DNA of 7,701 nt. It comes from DATDRS01 sp035291605. GTDB taxonomy: Bacteria > Chloroflexota > Anaerolineae > Anaerolineales > UBA6663. Positions within the stretch are counted from its first letter, which is position 1; the number at the start of each line of letters is the position of its first letter. Shown here one piece after another: positions 1 to 6,597 of the stretch. The position numbers were made by a program, and so were the translations under genes. The notes beneath the pieces were generated by a model that saw only the letters and a program-made list of their open reading frames with translations, did no database searches and was not told the DNA's origin. The DNA lies in NCBI GenBank assembly GCA_035291605.1, contig DATDRS010000174.1:1-7701 (forward strand), read 5' to 3'.

Positions 1-642
1 GAGGTCGCGCTGAAGCAGGAACGGGATTTGAGTCGTGCTGTAGAGCGTGAGATGGCCGCGATGGTCGAAAGAGGCGACGACGACGCTCGTTTCCATCGCC
101 GCGTGGGCGACGTAGGGCAGCTCGTAATCGGCCTCGACGACGACCTCGCTCTCGCGCTCGCCCGCGGCCAGATCGCCGTGAAAGTAGTTGTAACGCTGGA
201 ACAGATTGCTTCCCCGCTCCGGGTGAATGAGCGGCGCGTCGGGCTTTAACGCGTCTGCTGCGTCGAACACGGCGGGGAGCGGTTCGTACTCCACCTCGAT
301 CAGGCTCAGCGCCTCTTCGGCGATGCCGGCATCCGTCGCCGCAACAGCGGCCACTTCATCGCGCAGGCTGCGGACCACCTCACCCTTGAGCGGCGTATTG
401 TCTTTGCCATAGCCGAATTTAGTCTTCGGGTTATCGGCGGCAGTGACGATGGCTTTCACGCCGGGTAGTTTCGTCGCGCGGGAAGCGTCCACGCGCAGAA
501 TACGCGCGTGCGGATAGCGCGAATACAGGATGCGCCCGTGCAGCATCCCCGGCAGGCGCACGTCGTGGCCGTACACCGTGCGCCCGGTAGCCTTGTCGGG
601 CGCGTCGAGCTTGGGGAGGCGCTGGCCGATGACGTTGCCCAT
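1..642 (-). CDS. Xanthine dehydrogenase-family molybdopterin-binding (large) subunit, N-terminal part
   Basis: This is the catalytic subunit of a molybdenum hydroxylase (xanthine dehydrogenase / CO dehydrogenase / aldehyde oxidase family). Only the first 214 codons are present; the frame is open to the window edge. What is visible is the a/b hammerhead domain: the opening GQRLPKLDAPDKATGR matches the family GxxxxRxDAxxKVTG signature, followed by LPGMLHGRIL, YPHARI, LPGVKAIVTAAD, DEVAAVAA and IEVEYEPLPAVFD. After about residue 180, YVAHAAMETS and YSTTQIPF start the first Mo-cofactor domain. The substrate-deciding residues and the catalytic glutamate lie beyond the window, so the substrate cannot be read. 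The ATG at 642 directly follows the TAG of the [2Fe-2S] gene with no gap, and AAGGAG sits 8 nt upstream inside that gene, implying coupled translation. Family assignment is firm; subgroup is unknown. Confidence 0.93.
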   Translation of the reverse strand, partial: MGNVIGQRLPKLDAPDKATGRTVYGHDVRLPGMLHGRILYSRYPHARILRVDASRATKLPGVKAIVTAADNPKTKFGYGKDNTPLKGEVVRSLRDEVAAVAATDAGIAEEALSLIEVEYEPLPAVFDAADALKPDAPLIHPERGSNLFQRYNYFHGDLAAGERESEVVVEADYELPYVAHAAMETSVVVASFDHRGHLTLYSTTQIPFLLQRDL

Positions 643-1113
643 CTATTGCGCTCCTTCGGCCACGGACAGCACCGCTTCGACGATTTTCTTATACCCTGTG
701 CACCGGCACAGATTACCCGCCAGCCCTAACCGCACGTCCGCTTCCGTGAGATGCCGGTTGTTCTCAAGCAGGGCAATCACAGCCATCACGATCCCCGGCG
801 TGCAGAAGCCGCACTGGATACCGCCCTTTTCGACGAGCGCCTTCTGGACAGGGTGCAGTTGGCCGTCTGCCGACACGCCCTCGACAGTCAGCACTTCCGC
901 GCCCTCGCAGTCGGCGGCGAGCACCAGGCAGGAGGTCACGGACAGGCCGTTGACCAGCACGGTGCACGCGCCGCAGTCGCCGGAGTCGCAGCCCCGATGC
1001 GCGCCGCGCAGTTCGAGGTCATTTCGCAAAACGTCGAGCAGCGTCCGGCGCGGGTCAATCAGCAACTCGCGCGGCTCGCCGTTCACAGTGAGAGACACGT
1101 ACAGTCTGGGCAT
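643..1113 (-). CDS. Xanthine dehydrogenase-family [2Fe-2S] iron-sulfur (small) subunit
   Basis: This is the electron-transfer subunit of the molybdenum hydroxylase, carrying two [2Fe-2S] clusters between the Mo site and FAD. At 156 residues it has the usual CoxS/HcrC-type length. The N-terminal plant-ferredoxin-like domain holds GCDSGDCGACTV (C42, C47, C50) plus C62. The C-terminal helical domain holds QCGFCTPG (C101, C104) and GNLCRCTGY (C136, C138). All eight cluster ligands are present, so the protein looks functional. There is no N-terminal Tat signal, so the enzyme is probably cytoplasmic. The gene starts 3 bp after the radical SAM stop and ends directly against the large-subunit start. 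A strong Shine-Dalgarno is not evident (AGAAGAG is rather far upstream), which fits translational coupling within the operon. Confidence 0.97.
   Translation of the reverse strand: MPRLYVSLTVNGEPRELLIDPRRTLLDVLRNDLELRGAHRGCDSGDCGACTVLVNGLSVTSCLVLAADCEGAEVLTVEGVSADGQLHPVQKALVEKGGIQCGFCTPGIVMAVIALLENNRHLTEADVRLGLAGNLCRCTGYKKIVEAVLSVAEGAQ
651..656 (-). promoter_or_regulatory. Ribosome binding site of the molybdopterin subunit gene
   Basis: On the minus strand this reads AAGGAG, followed by 8 nt that include the stop codon of the [2Fe-2S] gene, then the ATG at 642. It lies inside the end of the upstream coding region and supports the chosen start of the large subunit. Confidence 0.7.
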
Positions 1114-1116
1114 CGG

Positions 1117-3267
1117 CTACGGCGCGCTCTTCTGAAGATCAGGCGCGGTCAACAAGGTCCAGGCAAAGCGGGCCGTCAGACAACAATCGCACACAAAACT
1201 GATCACCACCTGCCAGGGGCGCACGCGCCAGAATTTCCCAGCGCGCAGGTCGTGCCACACGCGTAGCCAGAACCAGTCCAGCGGCTGGCGCGAGATCTGC
1301 AGAGTCCGGGCGTGCGCCTCGACGCGCAGGACCAGCTCGCGCACTTCTGCCGGGGCTGTACCCCAGAGATAGGGAAGCGACGCGCTTCGCTCGAGAGAAA
1401 CGCGCGGCAGCGGTGGCAGGTGCGAGAGAGAATGCTCCAGCATTTCACGGCGGCGCTGGAAGAACGCCGGGAGCGTCGCGTGCGTCCAATCGTGCAGGGC
1501 GCGCCGGAGTTCCGCCGCATTCACGGCGGAGCGGCCCGCCCGGAGCCCTTCCACTACGCTCAGGGTGCGCATGGCGGAGGGATCAGGCAGGCGGAACGAT
1601 TTGGCCCACTCCGTGTGCCGCTCCCAGAGCTGTTGAAGATCGTTCAACAGGCTGGTTTCCAGCCGCGTCGGGGGGCGGGTTTGCAGCCACAATTCTTCCA
1701 TCTCCAGCAGCAGCGCCGCCCACTGCCGCAGCTGCCGCGCCTTCTCGCGCACCTGCCCGACGAAGTGTTCCCACGCGCCGGGAACGGGGAAGTCGGGTCG
1801 CCGGGAGAGCCGATCCTTGATTCGCCAGAAGCCGGTGATCATGGGATGCTCGCCTTCGATCTCGGCGGAGTTCTTGCTCCAGATGAAGTTGCGGAACACG
1901 CCCCAGTATTTCTCCGGCGACACGCGGCTCAGGATGGCGCGCATGTTCTCGAAGCTGTAAAAGGTGCGCCAGCACTCGCGATAGAGCGCGAACCAGTCCC
2001 CTGCGCTCATGCGCGGGTGCGGCATGGCCGGGTGGAAAGAGTCGTAGCGATTGAAGTCCGGGTCGAGCGGCTGGCCCTCGGCCACCATGCGCTGGTGATC
2101 GCGCGAGCCGGGGATGGGACCGAGCATAAAGAACGAAGCCTGCTCCACCTGCAGCTCGTCCATGAGGAACCGCAGATTTTCACGGACACTGTCGGGCGTG
2201 TCGTGCGGGAAGCCGACAATGTAGGCGGCGTGGGTGACGATGCCTGCCGCGTGCCACGCCGCCGTGAGTTGGCGGAAGGCCTCCACCGAGTTCTGGCGCT
2301 TCCCGGCGGCCTTAAGATTCTCCGGGTTGATGCTCTCGATACCGAGGAACACCTGCGCGCATCCGGCCCGCCGCGCTTTCTCGACGAAGTTGGGGATGCG
2401 GTACGATAGCACGTCGGCCTGCATCATGAAGCACAGAGGCAGGTCCTCCACCTCGCGCAGATGGATCAGCCCGTCGAAGATGGCTTCCCAGTGTTTGTTG
2501 CGCGCGAAGTTGTCGTCGGTGAAAAAGTAGCTGCAGATGCCGGCCTTGTGGTAGTTCTCGCGAAGCGAGGCGAGCACTTTCTGCGGATCACGATAGCGCA
2601 TGTGGCGGCCCTGCACGTTGATGATGCAGCAGAACGAGCAATCGAACGGGCAGCCGCGCCCGCAGTCAATCGTCGCCATGCGCGAGGCAAAGCGGCGCAC
2701 GTATTCCGGGTCCACCACCGGGAGCGGCGCGTCCATTAATTCTGGCGGCTCCTTGATGAAGTCGTAGACCGGCTGCGCCCTGCCCTCGATCAGATCGCGC
2801 AGCAGCGCCTCCCAGCGGCCCTCGACTTCGCCCTTGACGACGGTCACGCCGAGGTTTAGCAGTTCCTGAATTTCGGACGAGATGCCGGGCAACATCGCCA
2901 GCATGCCGCTGACGTGAAACCCGCCGATCCACACATCCACCCCGGCGCGGCGGAATGCGCGGGCCAGGTCGGCGGCACGGGGAAACTGATTGGTCTGCAC
3001 GCCGACCAGCATGACAGCCACTTTGATACGCGGCGGGCGATGCGTGCGGCAGATGCACTCGACCGGAATCCGCTGCACGGTCTCGTCGAACTGGTGGACT
3101 TCGATCTTGACGTCGCCCAGCGCGCGGCGGCGGCGCACGTCCTCGGTCAGGCCGTAGAGCGTCGCCAGTGTATTGCTGGGCACGACCCCCAGCCAGTGCC
3201 GGATGATGTAGCCGTCGTCATCGTATTTGGAAGGCTTGATCAGATAGAGGACGAGTTTGCGCAACAT
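1117..3267 (-). CDS. Radical SAM protein with B12-binding-like N-terminal domain and long C-terminal extension
   Basis: A 716-residue radical SAM enzyme (COG1032-like). Residues 80-165 resemble the Rossmann-type cobalamin-binding domain of B12-dependent radical SAM proteins (GVQTNQFPRAADLARAF, then VDVWIGGFHVSG), but the base-off DxHxxG motif is absent. The radical SAM core follows: GRGCPFDCSFC (C206, C210, C213) gives the CxxxCxxC [4Fe-4S] site, with FFTDDNFARN near 248 and VFLGIESINPENL near 306 as later core strands. Residues about 430-716 form a long helical extension rich in Trp and Arg, which I do not recognise; it has a C-D-C-C cluster at 693-696. Start: an in-frame GTG at 3339 would overlap the FAD gene by 70 bp, whereas ATG 3267 has AGGAGG 6 nt upstream and begins with a family-like KPSKYDDDGY segment. 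It lies between two subunits of one molybdenum hydroxylase. The reaction is unknown; methylation, another B12-type chemistry, or a maturation role are possible. Confidence 0.9.
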   Translation of the reverse strand: MLRKLVLYLIKPSKYDDDGYIIRHWLGVVPSNTLATLYGLTEDVRRRRALGDVKIEVHQFDETVQRIPVECICRTHRPPRIKVAVMLVGVQTNQFPRAADLARAFRRAGVDVWIGGFHVSGMLAMLPGISSEIQELLNLGVTVVKGEVEGRWEALLRDLIEGRAQPVYDFIKEPPELMDAPLPVVDPEYVRRFASRMATIDCGRGCPFDCSFCCIINVQGRHMRYRDPQKVLASLRENYHKAGICSYFFTDDNFARNKHWEAIFDGLIHLREVEDLPLCFMMQADVLSYRIPNFVEKARRAGCAQVFLGIESINPENLKAAGKRQNSVEAFRQLTAAWHAAGIVTHAAYIVGFPHDTPDSVRENLRFLMDELQVEQASFFMLGPIPGSRDHQRMVAEGQPLDPDFNRYDSFHPAMPHPRMSAGDWFALYRECWRTFYSFENMRAILSRVSPEKYWGVFRNFIWSKNSAEIEGEHPMITGFWRIKDRLSRRPDFPVPGAWEHFVGQVREKARQLRQWAALLLEMEELWLQTRPPTRLETSLLNDLQQLWERHTEWAKSFRLPDPSAMRTLSVVEGLRAGRSAVNAAELRRALHDWTHATLPAFFQRRREMLEHSLSHLPPLPRVSLERSASLPYLWGTAPAEVRELVLRVEAHARTLQISRQPLDWFWLRVWHDLRAGKFWRVRPWQVVISFVCDCCLTARFAWTLLTAPDLQKSAP

Positions 3268-3269
3268 GA

Positions 3270-4136
3270 TCAGCCTCCTCCGGCGAGCGCCGTCAGCCCG
3301 CGCCGCGTCAGCACGTCCACCATGCGGCGGCGATACCACGCCGAACCGCGCACGTCGTCAATCGGCCTCGACTCTTCGGCGGCGACCTTCGCGGCGCGGT
3401 CAATCCGTTCCGGCGTGAGCGGGCTGCCCGTCAGTTCGGCCTCGGCGCGGCGAGCGCGCAGCGGCACAGGGGCAACCGCGCCCAGCACCACTCGCGCCGA
3501 ATCGCACCGGCCATCCTGGAACTGAAGCGCCAGCCCCACGCCCACGACCGCTATATCCATGTGCTCGCGCGGTGAGTGCTTGAGATATAGAGACAGGCCA
3601 GCGGGCGGCGGGACTTCGAGCGAGACGAGTAGTTCACTGGGTGCGAGGACCGTCGTGCCCGGCCCCGTGAAGAAGTCTTCGAGCGGGACCCGCCGTTCGC
3701 CCTTTGGTCCGGCGATGCGCGCGACGGCATCCAGCACCATCAGGATCGGCGCGAGGTCAGCCGAAGGCGCAGCGTTGCACAGGTTGCCGCCCACCGTGGC
3801 GAGGTTGCGGATTTGTACCGAGGCCATCGTCGAGGCGGCGTCGGCGAGCGCGGGGTAATGCTCACGGATGAGGGGCGAACAGCGGATTTCTTCCAGGGTG
3901 GTCAATGCGCCGATGGAGATAAGAGATTGGAGATTGGAGATTGGAGATTGGGTGAGGCCGCGCAATTCCGGGAGGCGCTTGATATTGATCATCGTCTTCG
4001 GCGCGAGTTTCCCGGCTTTCATTTTCAGAAGCAAATCCGTGCTGCCGGCGACGACTCGCGCGTCGCCATCGAACTTGCTCAGCAATCCGATGGCTTCCTC
4101 TAAAGTCCTGGGCGCAAAGTACTCAAACGGCTTCAT
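3270..4136 (-). CDS. Xanthine dehydrogenase-family FAD-binding (medium) subunit
   Basis: This is the flavin subunit of the molybdenum hydroxylase; it takes electrons from the [2Fe-2S] clusters and passes them to an acceptor. The 288 residues match the CoxM/HcrB-type length. FAD contacts are visible as VVAGSTDLLLKMKAG (residues 28-42; the usual AGGTDL has Ser in place of the second Gly) and TVGGNLCNAAPSADLAP (114-130). The C-terminal CO-dehydrogenase flavoprotein domain starts near 182 (HSPREHMDIAVVGVG, then VVLGAVAPVPLRA). The roughly 40-residue insert carrying an extra 4Fe-4S cluster in 4-hydroxybenzoyl-CoA reductase is absent. Residues about 62-73 (TQSPISNLQSLI) come from a heptanucleotide repeat between the usual ELRGL and ISIGALTTLEEI segments, so they are an in-frame loop expansion. 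The gene begins 12 bp after iorB and stops 2 bp before the radical SAM start. Confidence 0.96.
   Translation of the reverse strand: MKPFEYFAPRTLEEAIGLLSKFDGDARVVAGSTDLLLKMKAGKLAPKTMINIKRLPELRGLTQSPISNLQSLISIGALTTLEEIRCSPLIREHYPALADAASTMASVQIRNLATVGGNLCNAAPSADLAPILMVLDAVARIAGPKGERRVPLEDFFTGPGTTVLAPSELLVSLEVPPPAGLSLYLKHSPREHMDIAVVGVGLALQFQDGRCDSARVVLGAVAPVPLRARRAEAELTGSPLTPERIDRAAKVAAEESRPIDDVRGSAWYRRRMVDVLTRRGLTALAGGG
3274..3279 (-). promoter_or_regulatory. Ribosome binding site fixing the radical SAM start
   Basis: The minus strand reads AGGAGG, then CTGATC, then ATG at 3267. This near-ideal Shine-Dalgarno decides for the ATG at 3267 over the GTG at 3339. It lies within the last codons of the FAD subunit gene, whose TGA is at 3270-3272. 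Confidence 0.8.
3924..3951. repeat. Heptanucleotide tandem repeat, 4 x AGATTGG, inside the FAD subunit gene
   Basis: Four exact copies of AGATTGG (CCAATCT on the coding strand) run head to tail, with a degenerate fifth unit (AGATAAG) at 3917-3923. Since 7 is coprime to 3, CCAATCT repeats give the same heptapeptide cycle PISNLQS in all three frames and never a stop, which explains how it is tolerated inside a coding region. It resembles the short heptanucleotide repeats scattered through some bacterial genomes, known best from cyanobacteria. Confidence 0.9.
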
Positions 4137-4148
4137 GCTCGCCCATCT

Positions 4149-4712
4149 CTAATCCCCAAGCGCCAATCTCTCTGCCAGCCCTGCCCCCGCCTCCAGTGCT
4201 TTCAAATTCAACTCCACAGCCTTCGCCGGACCGAGCGCGCGCACCGCCTCCTTGAGGTCCTCAACCGACAGGCCCAGCGCACCGAGGGTCGCCGCAAAGC
4301 CAAGGACGACGAGGTTTGCGACGGCGGGCGCGCCCAGGTCTTTGGCGCAAGCGTCGGCATTAATTGTGTGCACGCGGATGCCCAGTTCTCCCAGGCGCGG
4401 CATCACCGCTGGATCAAGCCCGTCAACGCTGTTCACGCACACCTGTCCGCTCGAGCGCAGGAAAGGCAGGTTCCGCACGGCCTCGACGCGGTCAAAAGCA
4501 ATCAGCGCATCCGCCGTCCCGCGCCGGATGAGGGGCGCCTCGCCGCTGTCAATCTTGAGATGAGACATCACGCTGCCGCCGCGCTGGCTCATGCCGTGAT
4601 TCTCAGAGGCCAACACATGCCCGCCGCGCGCCATCGCCGCCTGCGAGAGCACCTTCGTCGCATACACCACCCCCTGGCCGCCGATGCCGGCAATGATGAG
4701 TTTACGCTCCAT
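4149..4712 (-). CDS. iorB: Indolepyruvate:ferredoxin oxidoreductase, beta subunit
   Basis: This is the small subunit of the two-subunit arylpyruvate ferredoxin oxidoreductase, the pyruvate/2-ketoisovalerate oxidoreductase gamma-type domain. IorAB converts indolepyruvate, phenylpyruvate or hydroxyphenylpyruvate plus CoA to arylacetyl-CoA and CO2 with reduction of ferredoxin, and can run in reverse in some anaerobes. The 187 residues match the family length. Recognisable motifs are IAGIGGQGVVYATKVLSQAA (7-26), SENHGMSQRGGSVMSHLKI (36-54), the RRGTADALIAFDRVEA segment (63-78) and a late NLVVLGFAATLGAL helix (133-146). The ATG at 4712 follows the iorA stop by 6 bp with no clear Shine-Dalgarno, consistent with translational coupling to iorA. 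The partner gene directly upstream makes the assignment firm; the preferred arylpyruvate cannot be read from sequence. Confidence 0.96.
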   Translation of the reverse strand: MERKLIIAGIGGQGVVYATKVLSQAAMARGGHVLASENHGMSQRGGSVMSHLKIDSGEAPLIRRGTADALIAFDRVEAVRNLPFLRSSGQVCVNSVDGLDPAVMPRLGELGIRVHTINADACAKDLGAPAVANLVVLGFAATLGALGLSVEDLKEAVRALGPAKAVELNLKALEAGAGLAERLALGD

Positions 4713-4718
4713 AGTCAG

Positions 4719-6590
4719 TCAATTCTGCGGCACAATGAACCCCTTGTAGCACGCATCAATGCACTGGCCGCAGTCCACGCAGATGCGGTAGTCAACGTCC
4801 ACGCGCGATTTGTCAGGACGCAGGACCAACGCCGGGCACTCAAAGGCCTCGACACAATAGCGGCAGCCATCGCACTGTTCCGTGACGATGACGGGGAGCG
4901 GATCGGCCTCGATCGGCGCGCGGTCGTAGAGCACGCAGGGCCGGTCGGCAATGATGACGGCGATGCCGCCCTCTTCGGCTTGGGTGAAGGCCTGGGCCTC
5001 CCGCAGCAGCGTGGCAAACGGCTCATGATCGTAGGGATCCGCCACGCGGACAAATTTCACGCCGCACGCCTGGGCGACATTTATGATGGGAATCTTCGCC
5101 GCGAGGCCGCCGTCGGCGGCGTAGTCGTTGGCGGGGGTGGGCTGCGCGCCCGTCATGGCCGTGGTGTGGTTGTCGAGGATCAGCAGGACGAACCGCGCCC
5201 CGGTATGGACGGCGTTGACCAGCGGGGTGATGCCGGAATGCAGGAAGGTCGAGTCGCCGATGAGAGCGACGATGGGCCGCTTGTCGCCCGTGAAACGGGC
5301 CGCCTGGTAGAACCCGGTCGCCATCGTCACCGCCGCGCCCATATCCACGAACGTGTCAATGGCGCGAATGTTCGTCCCGAGGGAATAACAGCCGATGTCG
5401 CCGGGGTAAATCGCGTTCGGCCCAAAAACCTGCTTCATCGTGAACATAGCCGAGCGGTGTGAGCACCCCGGGCAAAGGCGCGGGCGGCGGGGTGTGATCT
5501 TGAGCGATTGGACGATCCCGGCCAGGGCGCTGTCGTCGGGCGGCGGGGGAACGGGCACACCCATCTGATCCAGGGCCTCGGCGAGGACGCTCATGACGAC
5601 CTCGGGCGAAAGCTCCCCCGCGTTGGGCACCGTGCCATCCAGCCGCCCGCTCACGCGTGTCCGGTCAGGGATCTGCAATTCAATACAGGCATCCGGCTCT
5701 TCGACGACCAATACCCGCTCAAACTGTGCGACGAAATCCATAATGAGTTTGCGGGGAAGAGGAAACGGCGTGCCGATCTTGAGCACCGGCGCCACTGCGC
5801 CGAGATCGGCCAGCGCCTGGCGCGTCGTTTGGTAGGCGACGCCGCTGGCGATGATTCCCAATTTCCCGTTTTTGTCATTGGGAATTGGCAATTGGTAATT
5901 GAGCGCCGACTTCTCAAACTCGCTTTCGATGGCCGCCAGCTTGGCGTTGAGTTCGTGGTGGAGCTTGAGCCGGAAGCCCGGGGTGGCCGCCCAGCGCTGA
6001 GGGTCTTTCTTGAAGCCGGGTTTGGCCGCCGGGGACCACGCACCTCGTCCGCCCCCATCCACTTCTACGCTCTGCACGGCATGGCAGACGCGCGTCGTCG
6101 GGCGCAGGATGACGGGAATGCGATGCCGTTCCGAAAGCTCCAACGCCTCCTTCACCATCGCCAGGCTTTCGGCCGGCGTCGAAGGATCGAAGACCGGCAC
6201 TTTGGCCGTAAGCCCCAGCAGGCGCGAGTCCTGCTCGGTCTGCGACGAGATCGGGCCGGGGTCATCGCAGGGCACGATGACAAACCCACCGACCACGCCT
6301 GTATAGGCCGCGCTGAACATGGAGTCGGCGGCGACGTTGAGTCCAACCTGCTTCATCGCCGTCGCCGAGCGCAGGCCGCTCCAACTGGCAGCCAGGGCAA
6401 CCTCAAAGGCGACCTTCTCGCTCGCGCTCCATTCCGTGTAGACGTCGCAGTTCAACTTCTTTTTGAACTTGACGACGCCTGCCAGAATCTCGGAACTCGG
6501 CGTCCCCGGATACGCGGTCACCACCTGGCATCCGTTTTGCACCATTCCCAACGCAATCGCGTCATTGCCCAGAAGCAGTTGAGTGCCCAT
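4719..6590 (-). CDS. iorA: Indolepyruvate:ferredoxin oxidoreductase, alpha subunit
   Basis: This is the large, thiamine-diphosphate-binding subunit of IorAB, 623 residues from ATG 6590. In order: the N-terminal pyrimidine-binding domain with AYPGTPSSEI (26-35), SEKVAFEVALAAS and MKQVGLNVAAD (79-89), DDPGPISSQTEQDSRL; a transketolase-C-like middle region resuming at GIIASGVAYQTT; the TPP domain with RPRLCPGCSHRS (about 370-380), GDSTFLHSGITPLVNAV (445-461) and LDNHTTAMTGAQPTP; and a ferredoxin tail with CDGCRYCVEAFECP (C573, 576, 579, 585) and CVDCGQCIDACYKG (C604, 607, 610, 614). The second cluster motif has Tyr instead of the usual Pro after its last Cys. A TTG at 6608 would overlap the upstream gene by 11 bp and has no ribosome site; ATG 6590 lies 7 bp past that gene's TAA. 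Residues about 229-243 derive from a heptamer repeat. Confidence 0.97.
   Translation of the reverse strand: MGTQLLLGNDAIALGMVQNGCQVVTAYPGTPSSEILAGVVKFKKKLNCDVYTEWSASEKVAFEVALAASWSGLRSATAMKQVGLNVAADSMFSAAYTGVVGGFVIVPCDDPGPISSQTEQDSRLLGLTAKVPVFDPSTPAESLAMVKEALELSERHRIPVILRPTTRVCHAVQSVEVDGGGRGAWSPAAKPGFKKDPQRWAATPGFRLKLHHELNAKLAAIESEFEKSALNYQLPIPNDKNGKLGIIASGVAYQTTRQALADLGAVAPVLKIGTPFPLPRKLIMDFVAQFERVLVVEEPDACIELQIPDRTRVSGRLDGTVPNAGELSPEVVMSVLAEALDQMGVPVPPPPDDSALAGIVQSLKITPRRPRLCPGCSHRSAMFTMKQVFGPNAIYPGDIGCYSLGTNIRAIDTFVDMGAAVTMATGFYQAARFTGDKRPIVALIGDSTFLHSGITPLVNAVHTGARFVLLILDNHTTAMTGAQPTPANDYAADGGLAAKIPIINVAQACGVKFVRVADPYDHEPFATLLREAQAFTQAEEGGIAVIIADRPCVLYDRAPIEADPLPVIVTEQCDGCRYCVEAFECPALVLRPDKSRVDVDYRICVDCGQCIDACYKGFIVPQN
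5857..5902. repeat. Heptanucleotide repeat array plus small inverted repeat inside iorA
   Basis: At 5875-5902 four 7-bp units share the core ATTGG on the plus strand (TCATTGG, GAATTGG, CAATTGG, TAATTGA). Next to them, CCAATTTCCC (5858-5867) is complementary to GGGAATTGG (5880-5888) except for one bulged base, giving a hairpin with a 12-nt loop. The array encodes about NYQLPIPNDKNGKL in a linker of IorA, immediately before the conserved GIIASGVAY. Confidence 0.8.
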
Positions 6591-6597
6591 GATCACT

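Noticed and set aside
1312..2409. Long plus-strand open frame (365 codons) opposite the radical SAM gene
   Set aside because: The minus strand encodes a clear radical SAM protein here. The antisense translation is low-complexity (rich in Arg, Ala, His, Gly), has no recognisable motif, and is expected from GC-rich codon bias.
3268..3339. GTG start at 3339 for the radical SAM gene, adding 24 residues
   Set aside because: The added residues are Arg/Ala-rich, overlap the conserved FAD gene, and the ATG at 3267 has an excellent ribosome binding site.
3917..3951. The heptamer array as a CRISPR
   Set aside because: The units are contiguous 7-mers with no spacers, inside a coding frame; there are no cas genes.
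4368..5462. Plus-strand open frame (364 codons) opposite iorB and iorA
   Set aside because: It is antisense to highly conserved IorB and IorA motifs, and its translation matches nothing recognisable.
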